Source: Balneolaceae bacterium | GTDB lineage: Bacteria; Bacteroidota; Rhodothermia; Balneolales; Balneolaceae | Direction: 5' to 3' | Length of the DNA stretch: 47,423 bases | Assembly: GCA_007134085.1 (NCBI GenBank) | Contig: SLLL01000184.1 | Coordinates: forward strand, 1-47,423 | Part shown: positions 35,543 to 43,874 of the stretch, one piece after another | Layout of the letters: the number at the start of each line of letters is the position of its first letter | Numbering within the stretch: position 1 is the stretch's first letter | Notes under the pieces: generated by a model | Told to the model about the DNA's origin: nothing | What the model saw: only the letters and a program-made list of their open reading frames with translations | The model's database searches: none | Program-made: the position numbers and the translations under genes

Positions 35543-36722
35543 CTTTTTGTTCCCGATTAAACCGTTCTAAAATTTCTTCCATACTGTCGCCACCAAATTT
35601 TTCGAGTATTGCATTTGCCAATACCGGTGCGAGAACACTTTCTGCTACCACAACGGCACGCGGCAAGGCACACACATCCGAACGCTCGTAACGTGTATCC
35701 TGCTGCTCTTTGGTATCGATATCGGCGGTACTAAGGGGTTTCAGCATGGTGGGTATTGGCTTCATCACTCCTCGTACGATCAGCGGCATTCCGGTTGTCA
35801 TACCTCCTTCAACTCCGCCAAGCCTGTTGGTTTTTCTTGTAAAAGTACCGTTGTACTCAATTTCATCGTGCACAAGGTGTCCGTGCGTTTTACCTGCATC
35901 AAAACCAAGCCCTATTTCAACGCCTTTCATAGCTTGGGTGCTCATAATTGCCTGTGCAATTTGCCCGTCAATTTTTCGATCCCAGTGTACATAGCTGCCA
36001 AGGCCTGCAGGCAAGCCGGTTACAATAATCTCGTAAATACCTCCAAGCGACGTGCCATCTTTTCTCCTCTCTTTGATTTCTTCACGCATCTGCTCCCCCA
36101 GTTCATCGTTCAGGCAGCGAACATCCGATTCATCGGCAGTCAGGTAAACTGCTTCTGCGCCTTTTTCAATCAACGGATCTGCATTTTCACGAACATGGCC
36201 CCAGCCTTCATAACCTATTTTTCCAATCTGAATTACATGCCCCCCGATTTCTATGCCAAGCTCGCGCAGAAATTTGCGTGCAACTGAACAACAGGCAACC
36301 CTCATTGCTGTTTCGCGGGCACTTGATCGTTCAATCACCGGCCGAATATCATCAAACGCATATTTTTGATAGCCAACCAGGTCTGCATGGCCCGGCCTGG
36401 GGAGTGTAATTCGGGCAACATCACCGCGCTCACCCTCTTTGGCCATCACTTTTGGCCAGTTATCTTTATCCTTCTCGAAAGCACGGTTCACCATGGTAAA
36501 AGCGATAGGGGCACCGGTGGTGTGGCTGAAGCGTACGCCTGACTTGATGATTGCACGATCTTTTTCAAATGCCATTCTGCCACCACGGCCGTACCCTTTT
36601 TGGCGGCGAACCAGGTGGTTTTCAATATAATCTTCTGTTAGTTCGAGCCCGGCGGGTATGCCTTCCACTATTCCTGTTAGCTCTGGCCCGTGCGATTCGC
36701 CGGCTGTAAAATATCTGATCAT
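35529..36722 (-). CDS. aroC: Chorismate synthase
   Basis: Last step of the shikimate pathway: 5-enolpyruvylshikimate-3-phosphate to chorismate, needing reduced FMN. The 397 residues begin MIRYFTAGESHGPELTGIVEG, cited as YFTAGESHGPELTG (family signature 1, His11 catalytic). RRQKGYGRGGRM (about residue 34), RPGHADLVGYQKY (about 109), RSSARETAMRVA (about residue 132, signature 2) and THGHLVHDEIEYNG near residue 300 follow. This is the full bifunctional-length family pattern. It is the first gene of the minus-strand unit with the TPR and LysM genes, which have no evident link to aromatic synthesis. Divergent from mlaE across 245 bases. Confidence 0.96.
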   Translation of the reverse strand: MIRYFTAGESHGPELTGIVEGIPAGLELTEDYIENHLVRRQKGYGRGGRMAFEKDRAIIKSGVRFSHTTGAPIAFTMVNRAFEKDKDNWPKVMAKEGERGDVARITLPRPGHADLVGYQKYAFDDIRPVIERSSARETAMRVACCSVARKFLRELGIEIGGHVIQIGKIGYEGWGHVRENADPLIEKGAEAVYLTADESDVRCLNDELGEQMREEIKERRKDGTSLGGIYEIIVTGLPAGLGSYVHWDRKIDGQIAQAIMSTQAMKGVEIGLGFDAGKTHGHLVHDEIEYNGTFTRKTNRLGGVEGGMTTGMPLIVRGVMKPIPTMLKPLSTADIDTKEQQDTRYERSDVCALPRAVVVAESVLAPVLANAILEKFGGDSMEEILERFNREQKDGRE

Positions 36723-36967
36723 GCAATAGATGGTTTTTTAATGAGTTTTATCAAAACGCTGAAAGATAACAGATAAATCAGCGATCTGCTTTTCAAAGTA
36801 ATGGTTGAGGGAAAAATATCATTCAGTAAAAATGAATCACGCTTCTGTGAACAAATGAAGCTATTGATGATCACATTTTGGGCAAAACTTTTGTAATATT
36901 AGTCCAATAATTTAAAGGCATTGTATAAAAATTTGGATATAATTTATTCTCACAATACGGTAACGAA

Positions 36968-37705
36968 ATGTATGCACTGAAAGAGTTAGGCAAATACACA
37001 ACGTTACTGTATCAGGCACTAAGGTCATCAACAGAGTTTGGCACTTACCGAAAAAATCTGTTCCATGAACTGGTTAAGGTTGGCTACGATTCGGTTCCCA
37101 TAATTATTCTGGTTGGAATTTTTACCGGCTCTGTAATGACGCTCCAGTCTGCTTACCAGTTGGAATTTGCGTTCATCCCTCTATCCACCATTGGGGCTAT
37201 TGTTTCGGAATCTATTTTGATTGAGCTTGCCGCAGTAATATCCGGGCTTGTGCTTGCCGGCAAAGTTGGTGCACGTGTGGCAACTGAGCTTGGTACTATG
37301 CGCGTGAGTGAGCAGATTGATGCACTCGAGTCGATGGGGTTCAATTCGGTCTCATTCCTTGTTGTGCCGAGAGTACTTGCAGGCATTTTGATGTTTCCGG
37401 TTCTCTACATTGTTGCCAGTGTTTTTGGAATAGGCGGCGGGCTCGCAGCCGGATATTTTTCGGGATCCGTTCCACCGGCCGATTTTCTGAAAGGGGCAAG
37501 AATGTTCTTTTATCCCTGGAACGTGGTTTTTGGTTTTCTGAAATCGTTTGTGTTTGGTTTTATCATCACAACAGTAGCCTGCTACAAAGGGTATTATGCT
37601 AAAGGCGGTGCTGAAGGTGTAGGGCGCGCAACCACGGAGGCTACGGTTATGGGCTGTATCTATATTTTATTGGCAGACTTTATTTTAGCTGCATTACTGT
37701 TATGA
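36968..37705 (+). CDS. mlaE: MlaE/YrbE-type ABC transporter permease
   Basis: Membrane subunit of an MCE lipid transporter that moves phospholipid between inner and outer membranes. The 245-aa protein has five to six helices and the MlaE pattern: IIILVGIFTGSVMTLQSAYQLEF in pieces VGIFTGSVMTLQ (about residue 46), ESILIELAAVISGLVLAGKVGA in pieces ELAAVISGLVLAGKVGA (about residue 84), and ELGTMRVSEQIDALESMG (coupling region, about residue 106). The stop overlaps the mlaF start by four bases (ATGA). First gene of mlaE-mlaF-mlaD; the 245-base gap to aroC must hold the promoter. Confidence 0.95.
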   Translation: MYALKELGKYTTLLYQALRSSTEFGTYRKNLFHELVKVGYDSVPIIILVGIFTGSVMTLQSAYQLEFAFIPLSTIGAIVSESILIELAAVISGLVLAGKVGARVATELGTMRVSEQIDALESMGFNSVSFLVVPRVLAGILMFPVLYIVASVFGIGGGLAAGYFSGSVPPADFLKGARMFFYPWNVVFGFLKSFVFGFIITTVACYKGYYAKGGAEGVGRATTEATVMGCIYILLADFILAALLL

Positions 37706-38454
37706 TTGAGATCAAAAATCTTACCAAAAGCTTCAACAATAATCTGGTTTGGGAAGATGTAACCTTCCGGATTGATGATGGCGATACGATTGCAGTAATC
37801 GGGCGGTCGGGCTGTGGTAAATCAGTATTGCTGAAGCATATCAACGCACTGCTCTACCCCGACAGTGGTGAGGTTTTGATTGATGGCGAAAATATCCACG
37901 CACTTGATTATGTGAGCCAGCGTAAACTTCGGCAGAAATTCGGGATTCTGTTTCAGGGGTCTGCCCTTTTCGACTCCATAAACACTTTCGAAAATGTGGC
38001 TTTCCCGTTACGATACTTTACTAAGCTCTCAGAGAGTGAGATTTCGGATAAAGTGATGCAAGCGCTAACTTATGTAAACCTTGAAGGGGCTGCTAAAAAA
38101 GAGACATCCGAACTTTCCGGCGGTATGAGAAAGCGTGTAGGCCTTGCCAGGGCTATTATTCTTGAACCGAAGTACATAATGTATGATGAGCCCACATCCG
38201 GGCTCGATCCTAAAACGGCTGATGAAATTAACGAGCTGATTACGGCGATGGCCGAGAGGCTAAACATCACATCCATCGTAATTACGCACGATATGCATAG
38301 TGTGCTGCAGGTTGCCGATAAAGTAGCCTTTCTTGACGAGAAAAAGCTCAGCTGGTTTGGTACTTTGCAAGAAATGAAAAATAGTGAACACCCCCGCCTT
38401 GTAGATTTTATAACAGCGAGCGAATATCAAATAAAAAGCAATCAATACACATGA
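37702..38454 (+). CDS. mlaF: MlaF-type ABC transporter ATP-binding protein
   Basis: ATPase subunit driving the MlaE permease. In 250 aa the Walker A is IGRSGCGKSVLLKHI (about residue 33), the Q loop is LFQGSALFDSI (about residue 81, the typical Mla form), the signature motif is ELSGGMRKRVGLARAI (about residue 133), and Walker B is YIMYDEPTSGLDP (about residue 153). The H loop is ITHDMHS (about residue 194). All catalytic residues are present. It overlaps mlaE and mlaD by ATGA at each end, so the three proteins are made together. Confidence 0.96.
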   Translation: MIEIKNLTKSFNNNLVWEDVTFRIDDGDTIAVIGRSGCGKSVLLKHINALLYPDSGEVLIDGENIHALDYVSQRKLRQKFGILFQGSALFDSINTFENVAFPLRYFTKLSESEISDKVMQALTYVNLEGAAKKETSELSGGMRKRVGLARAIILEPKYIMYDEPTSGLDPKTADEINELITAMAERLNITSIVITHDMHSVLQVADKVAFLDEKKLSWFGTLQEMKNSEHPRLVDFITASEYQIKSNQYT

Positions 38455-39380
38455 AATTAAGTAACGAAGTTAAAGTTGGAATCACCGTTTTACTGGCCGT
38501 GGTTGTGGCTATAGTAGGATTTAGGTTCATGCGAGACATCCCCATATTCAGGCAGTCTATGGAGATTTCTGCCACGTTCGACCGCGCCGACGGCATTAGC
38601 AGCGGCAGCCTGGTGTACATACAGGGGGTAAGGGTAGGTTCCGTTAACCGAATTGCTCTTACACCCGAAACCCGGGTAAATATAAGAATGCGTATTGATA
38701 CTGATGTACCCATTCCGCGCGGTTCCATTGCAAGGCTAACATCACTTGGAATTGTTGAAGGGAAATCTATTGTGATTGAGCTTGGTACATCTGATCAATT
38801 TGTGGAGTTTGGTGAAGAGATCGAAGGAATTTACGCCGAAACGATGATGGAAGTGTTAGGGCAACGCGGTGAGGAGTTAGGTGATGATGTATCCAACGCT
38901 ATTTACGAGCTGAATATGTTTTTGAGGCAGCTAAATGAAACCCTGAATGATGATGCTCGCATGACTCTCAATGAAACGCTTAACAATGTTTCAAGTACAA
39001 CCGGCAAGGTTGCAGAAATACTTGAAGGCAAACAGCAGGAAATTGATACCGCTATCGAATCGGGAAGCAGAATGCTAAGCCAGCTCGATACATTAATCAC
39101 GGATAGCCGTCCACAAGTTGAAGCGTTGATGGAAACCATCGAAAAAAATATTGCAGAACTTGAAGGCGTAAGGATAGAGCTGGAATCAGCCGCTTCAAAC
39201 TTTAACGAAATTCTCGAGAAAATAAACAGAGGCGAAGGTACCATCGGTTTGCTGGTGAACGATCCCTCTATGTACGAAAATCTCGACTCGCTCACCATAG
39301 AGCTGAACAATCTCATCAAGGGTATCAATGAAAACCCGGGGCGTTATCTGCGGCACATGAGTATTATCGACATCTTCTAA
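38451..39380 (+). CDS. mlaD: MlaD family (MCE domain) protein
   Basis: Substrate-binding subunit of the lipid transporter, anchored in the inner membrane by one helix at residues about 6-24 and facing the periplasm. The MCE domain spans about 38-115: ISATFDRADGISSGSLVYIQGVRVG, cited as FDRADGISSGSLVYIQGVRVG in halves (FDRADGISSG, VYIQGVRVG), and SIARLTSLGIVEGKSIVIE in part (LTSLGIVEGK). The C-terminal 170 residues are helical, partly coiled-coil, with repeated N/D/E-rich heptads and TINRGEGTIGLLVNDPS-like INRGEGTIGLLVNDP near residue 260. mlaB and mlaC homologues are not in the cluster. Confidence 0.94.
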   Translation: MKLSNEVKVGITVLLAVVVAIVGFRFMRDIPIFRQSMEISATFDRADGISSGSLVYIQGVRVGSVNRIALTPETRVNIRMRIDTDVPIPRGSIARLTSLGIVEGKSIVIELGTSDQFVEFGEEIEGIYAETMMEVLGQRGEELGDDVSNAIYELNMFLRQLNETLNDDARMTLNETLNNVSSTTGKVAEILEGKQQEIDTAIESGSRMLSQLDTLITDSRPQVEALMETIEKNIAELEGVRIELESAASNFNEILEKINRGEGTIGLLVNDPSMYENLDSLTIELNNLIKGINENPGRYLRHMSIIDIF

Positions 39381-39419
39381 AATGAACCGATCCTTTTCAC
39401 GTTAGGCATTTTGATAACG

Positions 39420-39450
39420 TTGTTCTTCGCAGGCAGAACTCGTATCTTGC
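39420..39450 (+). promoter_or_regulatory. Candidate promoter of the PpiD-like gene
   Basis: TTG at 39420-39422 and TATCTTGC at 39443-39450 are separated by 20 bases, fitting the Bacteroidota promoter spacing. The -7 box deviates at its last two bases. A 12-base palindrome follows at 39452-39463. Confidence 0.35.
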
Positions 39451-39451
39451 A

Positions 39452-39463
39452 AGGCTTAAGCCT
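39452..39463. repeat. 12-bp perfect palindrome AGGCTTAAGCCT
   Basis: Self-complementary, directly after the candidate -7 box of the PpiD-like gene, at about the expected transcription start. It could be an operator; alternatively it is chance or part of the 3' end of the mla message. No clear T run follows. Confidence 0.6.
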
Positions 39464-39506
39464 GAATTTTAAACTTAATTTCTAAACTATTTTTTGAGGT
39501 TTTTCT

Positions 39507-41279
39507 ATGGGTGTAATGGAAAAAATGAGAAACAGTACAGCTTCCATTCTGTGGATACTGATCTTCTCTTTTGGCATATTATGGGTGTTAGCTGATGTGG
39601 ATTTCTTTAGCGGTATTACACAGGGCCCAACCAATTTAGGAGTTGTTAATGGTGAGCCGATAACTCTTGAAGAGTACAACAACAGAGTTAGTTTCTACAC
39701 CGAACAATTCGCCCAGCAAACCAATCAGGCTATGACACCCGAAATGCGGGCTCTTTACGAAAATCAGGCTTGGGAAGATCTTGTTGCAGCCCGTCTCATT
39801 CAGCAGAAAATGAACGAGATTGGCATTACGGTTACCGATAATGAGCTTATTGAGATGATAACAGGCGACAATCCCGATCCTTTTATTCGCCAACAATTTG
39901 CAGATTCAGATGGGAATATAGATCAGATCGCCCTTCGTGCCGCTATTGATGCACCCGAAAACAGCCAGGCATGGATAATGATTGAGCAGCAACTGCGCGA
40001 CAATCGCCGCCAGCAAAAAATGAGTAACTTTATTTCATCAGGCCTGCGGGTAAGCAGTGCAGAAATTCGAAATGAATTTATCAGAGAAAATTCATTCGCT
40101 GATATCAGCTTCCTTCGTTTTCCATTCTCCGACATAACCGATGATGAAATCACCTTCACTGAAGATGATTTGAGAAGATATTACAGAAACAATCCTGCTC
40201 AGTTTGAGCGCAGTGAATCGTACCGGTTTCGTTTTGTAAGCTGGGATAAAACCCCAACACCAGACGATACTACCAACACAATCAATGATGTTGAGAGCCT
40301 TCGTGAAGCGTTCCAGATGGCAGAGAACGATTCTCTCTTCCTTCTCAGAAATCAGTCAGATGTGCCATACAGAGGCTCTTTCGTTTCGATTGATGAAATT
40401 CGTGATGAGTACAGGCCGGTAATTGATCTTGAAGTTGGAGAGGTTTCAGAAGTTATCATGATTAATGGCGATCCGCATGTATTCAAAAAAATTGAACAAC
40501 GTGGAGATGAGATTCGCTTTGCTGTTCTCTCTTACCGTGTTGTGGCAGATCCTATTGCAACGATCGACAGGCTTGCAGAACAGGCAGAAGAGTTTGGATT
40601 TTATGCCGCATCTGACGGGTTTGAGCGTGAAGCTGAAATGAGAGATCTTGAAGTGAGAGAAGCCACAGCTACCAAAGGTAATCCGTTTATTCCCGGCCTT
40701 GGCCAAAGCCAGGCTGTGCTTGATGAGCTGAGCACGCTCAGAAGAAATCGCATTTCTGACCCTATTGAACTGAACGACCAGTTTGTGGTAATTCAACTGC
40801 TTGAAAGAACCGAAGCCGGAACACGCCCCTTCGAAGAGGTTCGTGGCCAGATTGAGAATTTTGTAAAAACAGAGAAGCGAAGAGAAATTATGTACGATCG
40901 TGTACGAGAAATGCTTGCTTCAAACGGCGATCTTCAGTCTCTGGCAGAACGTGCCGGAAAAGAAATTCAATCAGCAGAAGGCATCCGCATGGGGGGTAGT
41001 AACATTCCCGGAGCAGGCCGCGAAATTAAAGTTATTGGGTCTATTTTTGGGCTTGAACAAGGCCAGCAATCAGGCCCTATTCGTGGAGAGAGTGCTGTAT
41101 TTATCGTTCGTGCAGATGAGATTGATATGGCAGATCCTGAAATGATGACCTCAACACAGCGGCAGGATATCCGTAACAGGCTGGAGCAGCAAAAATTTGT
41201 TGCTTTCAATCAGGTATTTATCGACAGGCTGAGAGAAGATGCCAACATACAGGATAACAGACGGCGGCTAATTCGCTAA
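39507..41279 (+). CDS. PpiD/SurA-like periplasmic peptidyl-prolyl isomerase chaperone
   Basis: A 590-aa membrane-anchored folding factor. A single N-terminal helix (residues about 12-30, SILWILIFSFGILWVLADV in part) leaves the rest in the periplasm. Residues about 36-175 form the SurA_N/PpiD N-terminal chaperone domain, with VNGEPITLEEYNNRV (about residue 47) and LIQQKMNEIGITVTDNEL in part (about residue 97). The central part holds one or two degenerate parvulin-like domains (RGSFVSIDEI, LEVGEVSEVI). A C-terminal helical region completes the N domain, as in PpiD. It helps outer-membrane or secreted proteins fold. Followed by a strong terminator. Parvulin motifs are weak, so isomerase activity is not assured. 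Confidence 0.88.
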   Translation: MGVMEKMRNSTASILWILIFSFGILWVLADVDFFSGITQGPTNLGVVNGEPITLEEYNNRVSFYTEQFAQQTNQAMTPEMRALYENQAWEDLVAARLIQQKMNEIGITVTDNELIEMITGDNPDPFIRQQFADSDGNIDQIALRAAIDAPENSQAWIMIEQQLRDNRRQQKMSNFISSGLRVSSAEIRNEFIRENSFADISFLRFPFSDITDDEITFTEDDLRRYYRNNPAQFERSESYRFRFVSWDKTPTPDDTTNTINDVESLREAFQMAENDSLFLLRNQSDVPYRGSFVSIDEIRDEYRPVIDLEVGEVSEVIMINGDPHVFKKIEQRGDEIRFAVLSYRVVADPIATIDRLAEQAEEFGFYAASDGFEREAEMRDLEVREATATKGNPFIPGLGQSQAVLDELSTLRRNRISDPIELNDQFVVIQLLERTEAGTRPFEEVRGQIENFVKTEKRREIMYDRVREMLASNGDLQSLAERAGKEIQSAEGIRMGGSNIPGAGREIKVIGSIFGLEQGQQSGPIRGESAVFIVRADEIDMADPEMMTSTQRQDIRNRLEQQKFVAFNQVFIDRLREDANIQDNRRRLIR

Positions 41280-41306
41280 ACATTTTTCTAACTACGTTTA
41301 CTGATG

Positions 41307-41340
41307 AAAGGGCAAGTATTTATACTCTTGCCCTTTTTTT
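41307..41340 (+). terminator. Rho-independent terminator after the PpiD-like gene
   Basis: The 10-base stem AAAGGGCAAG/CTTGCCCTTT closes a 10-base loop and leads into a run of seven T. It separates the chaperone gene from ribD, so ribD has its own promoter within about 90 bases. Confidence 0.92.
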
Positions 41341-41428
41341 ATTTGAGGAAGTTTCATCATGATTGCTTTACAATACATGGTTATATTTTAAATCGTGTTG
41401 CTTCGTGTGCCGGCTAACTTCTAACTGT

Positions 41429-42547
41429 ATGAATCCTAAAACTGATAAAATCTGGATGCAGAGAGCCCTCAGCCTTGCAGGCAAGGGGGAGGGGTTTGTT
41501 TCGCCGAACCCTATGGTAGGTTGCGTTATTGTATCGGCTGATGGAGGCCTGATCGGCGAGGGATATCATGAGAGGTTTGGGAAAGAGCACGCAGAGGTGA
41601 ACGCCATCAATAGTGTGGAAGATCGCTCACAGCTGAAAGGGGCAACCCTCTATGTTACTCTTGAGCCGTGTGCTCACCACGGTAAAACACCACCATGTGC
41701 TGACCTCATTGCTGATTTGCCGTTTACGCGGGTTGTTGCCGCCATGAAAGATCCCACAAAAAAAGTGAGCGGAAAGGGGCTGGAAAAGATCAAAGCCGGC
41801 GGAAAGCAGACAGATGTTGGAATATTAAAAAAAGAAGCCGAGCGGCTAAATGAAAAGTGGCTGCACTACATTGAGTTTGGCAGGCCGTTCATTACCCTGA
41901 AAATAGCGCAAACAGCTGATGGATATATTGCTGCGCCAAATGGTGAATCGAAGTGGATCTCATGCAAAGAGTCGCGCGCGCTTGTGCACCTATGGAGAAG
42001 CCGTTACGATGCGGTAATGGTGGGCAGAACCACTGCTCTGCATGATAATCCATCCCTAACAGTACGCCTTGCAGAAGGGCGGCAGCCCAGGCGTGTGGTA
42101 ATAGACGGGCCATTTGAATTGCCCAAAAATCTAAATCTTTTTTCGGACCAGTTTGAAGAAAAAACCATTGTAATTACCCATAACAGGGAAAAGAGCGAAA
42201 CCGACGCCGACCCGATGCTCAAGATGTTTCAAAGCAACTATTTCAGGGGAGACGTGATGGTTGCAGATAAATTCGAAGGCCATGTGAACCTTAAACAAGC
42301 CATGCGGCTGCTTGCAGAAGCAGGTATTACATCACTGCTTGTAGAAGGCGGGCAGCATCTTTCCACAGCTCTTATTAAGAAAGGGCTGGCAGACAGGTTG
42401 CAGCTTTTCATTGCTCCGAAATTGCTGGGAGGTGGAACCAAATCAATTTTTGGCCTCGGCAAAAATCGTATGGAAGATATTATCCCATTCAAAAATTTTG
42501 AGTGGAGCCAATCAGGAACAGATATGTTATTAACAGCAGACTTATAA
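41429..42547 (+). CDS. ribD: Bifunctional diaminohydroxyphosphoribosylaminopyrimidine deaminase / 5-amino-6-(5-phosphoribosylamino)uracil reductase
   Basis: Second and third steps of riboflavin synthesis. From the ATG at 41429 it has 372 aa. Residues 1-145 form the zinc deaminase with HAEVNAI (about residue 53) and LEPCAHHGKTPPCADL (about residue 79), and SPNPMVGCVIV at the start. Residues about 150-372 form the NADPH reductase: ITLKIAQTADGYIAAPNGESKWIS, cited as KIAQTADGYIA and GESKWIS, then SRYDAVMVGRTT, DNPSLTVR and LLVEGGQHLSTALI. The frame is open back to a TTG at 41363, but the family starts near NPKTDKIWMQRAL. No FMN riboswitch is recognisable between the preceding terminator and the start. 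Confidence 0.95.
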   Translation: MNPKTDKIWMQRALSLAGKGEGFVSPNPMVGCVIVSADGGLIGEGYHERFGKEHAEVNAINSVEDRSQLKGATLYVTLEPCAHHGKTPPCADLIADLPFTRVVAAMKDPTKKVSGKGLEKIKAGGKQTDVGILKKEAERLNEKWLHYIEFGRPFITLKIAQTADGYIAAPNGESKWISCKESRALVHLWRSRYDAVMVGRTTALHDNPSLTVRLAEGRQPRRVVIDGPFELPKNLNLFSDQFEEKTIVITHNREKSETDADPMLKMFQSNYFRGDVMVADKFEGHVNLKQAMRLLAEAGITSLLVEGGQHLSTALIKKGLADRLQLFIAPKLLGGGTKSIFGLGKNRMEDIIPFKNFEWSQSGTDMLLTADL

Positions 42548-42551
42548 AATT

Positions 42552-43148
42552 ATGTTTACAGGAATCGTATCAGAAGTAGGAACCGTTCAGAATATCAAAG
42601 AGATGGAAGGCGCAAAGCAGCTCTCCATTAAAGCATCTTTTACAGACACCGTACATGTGGATGAGAGTATAGCAGTTAACGGCGTTTGCCTTACGGTTGT
42701 TTCGTTTGATGATGAGCAATTTACCGTACAGTGTGTGGATGAAACCCTCAGAAAGACCAACCTTGGGAAATTATCGGTTGGAAGCCCCGTGAATCTGGAG
42801 CGGTCGCTCACTCTCGAAAAAGCTATTGAAGGCCATATTGTTCAGGGTCATGTTGATACAGTGGGAACCATCACGAGAATTGACAAACAGGGGGCTGATT
42901 TGCTTCTGCGTATCAAATTCCCGGAAGAGTTTGATGATTACATTGTGGGCAGGGGCAGCGTGGCTATGGATGGAATAAGCCTTACTGTAGCACGCGACGA
43001 GCCCGGTAGTGAATTTACAGTGGCGATTATTCCCTACACCTGGGATTACACCAATCTTAGAGAAAAGAAAGTTGGGGATTTGGTGAATATTGAATTTGAT
43101 GTATTCGGAAAATACATTATCAAATACCTTGAGAAGAGAGGGCTTTAG
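42552..43148 (+). CDS. ribE: Riboflavin synthase, alpha subunit
   Basis: Dismutates two 6,7-dimethyl-8-ribityllumazine molecules to riboflavin. The 198-aa protein consists of two lumazine-binding repeats. The first is MFTGIVSEVG...VNGVCLTVVSF (residues 1-95) and the second is GHIVQGHVDTVGTI...MDGISLTVARD (about 96-190). N-terminal MFTGIV is invariant and helps catalysis. It starts 4 bases after ribD, so the two form an operon; ribA/B and ribH are elsewhere. Length is normal. Confidence 0.96.
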   Translation: MFTGIVSEVGTVQNIKEMEGAKQLSIKASFTDTVHVDESIAVNGVCLTVVSFDDEQFTVQCVDETLRKTNLGKLSVGSPVNLERSLTLEKAIEGHIVQGHVDTVGTITRIDKQGADLLLRIKFPEEFDDYIVGRGSVAMDGISLTVARDEPGSEFTVAIIPYTWDYTNLREKKVGDLVNIEFDVFGKYIIKYLEKRGL

Positions 43149-43292
43149 TTTTTAAGCTGGATTTGATATTTGCTGACTATTTCCGTGTCTTGGCATTATA
43201 AAAATCTGATTTCAGCACGAAAAAAGAAATAACCGCTGAGTACGCAGAGAAGCGCAAAGGGGTATGGCGTGGTATTATAAACTGATGATGGT

Positions 43293-43709
43293 TTAAAGAT
43301 TAGAACGGCCATCTTTTATAGACTCGCAGAGTTCTACCAAAACGCCGTTGCTATCTTTCGGGTGCAGAAATACAATGCGCTTGTTATCGGCGCCCACTCC
43401 CGGTTTGTCGCTGAGCAGTGTAAAGCCCTCTTTTTTTAACCGGGCCATTTCCTCCTCCAGATTCTCCACTTCAAACGCCACGTGGTGCAAGCCCTCTCCC
43501 CGTTTTGAGATGAAAGTATTGATTACGGAATTTTCCGATGTGGCTCCAAGCAGCTCCACTTTCGATTCACCCGTTTTAAAAAATGCTGTTTCAACTGCCT
43601 GTTGATCCACCACCTCTCTTTTATAACACTCACGGTTCAGCAGCTTTTCGTAGGTTCTAATTGCAGATTCAAGATCGCTAACAGCTATACCGATATGGTC
43701 TATGTGCAT
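43293..43709 (-). CDS. mce: Methylmalonyl-CoA epimerase
   Basis: Interconverts (2S)- and (2R)-methylmalonyl-CoA in propionate metabolism, feeding or drawing from succinyl-CoA. The 138-aa VOC-fold protein starts MHIDHIGIAVSDLESAIRTYEKLL, cited as HIDHIGIAVSDLESA (metal His5), and has KVELLGATSENSVINTFISKRGEGLHHVAFEVENL, cited as ELLGATSENS and GEGLHHVAFEVENL (second metal His). It ends FLHPKDSNGVLVELCE (metal Glu). This matches the epimerase rather than glyoxalase branch. It pairs functionally with the cobalamin adenosyltransferase at 3.6 kb. Divergent from the kinase gene, with a TATTTTTG element on its own strand 30 bases upstream. Confidence 0.93.
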   Translation of the reverse strand: MHIDHIGIAVSDLESAIRTYEKLLNRECYKREVVDQQAVETAFFKTGESKVELLGATSENSVINTFISKRGEGLHHVAFEVENLEEEMARLKKEGFTLLSDKPGVGADNKRIVFLHPKDSNGVLVELCESIKDGRSNL

Positions 43710-43738
43710 GGTGTGTATTTATTCTGAGTTGGGTAGTT

Positions 43739-43746
43739 CAAAAATA
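43739..43746 (-). promoter_or_regulatory. Candidate -7 element (TAnnTTTG) for methylmalonyl-CoA epimerase gene
   Basis: TATTTTTG on the minus strand matches the consensus exactly and lies 30 bases before the ATG. I see no good TTG at the expected -33 distance. Confidence 0.4.
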
Positions 43747-43816
43747 GAGAAATCATTGGGGAAATTCCCTTTGGGTTGAAGTTATTTATTGTCCCGCAGA
43801 AGCAGTTTGTCTAAAT

Positions 43817-43824
43817 TATTTTTG
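43817..43824 (+). promoter_or_regulatory. Candidate -7 element (TAnnTTTG) for the TPR kinase gene
   Basis: TATTTTTG, an exact match, lies 51 bases before the ATG at 43875. The nearest TTG upstream is 25 bases away, so the -33 part is doubtful. Confidence 0.4.
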
Positions 43825-43874
43825 GTCCAAATCCAAGGTTAAATTCATGTTTCCATATTAATTCGCAAATATTC

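Noticed and set aside
36921-36947. Promoter for mlaE (TTG at 36921, TATAAT at 36938)
   Set aside because: Spacer is 14 bases to TATAAT, too short for either promoter model; too weak to list.
41341-41428. FMN riboswitch ahead of ribD
   Set aside because: Only about 90 bases separate the preceding terminator from the start, and none of the conserved RFN blocks is visible.
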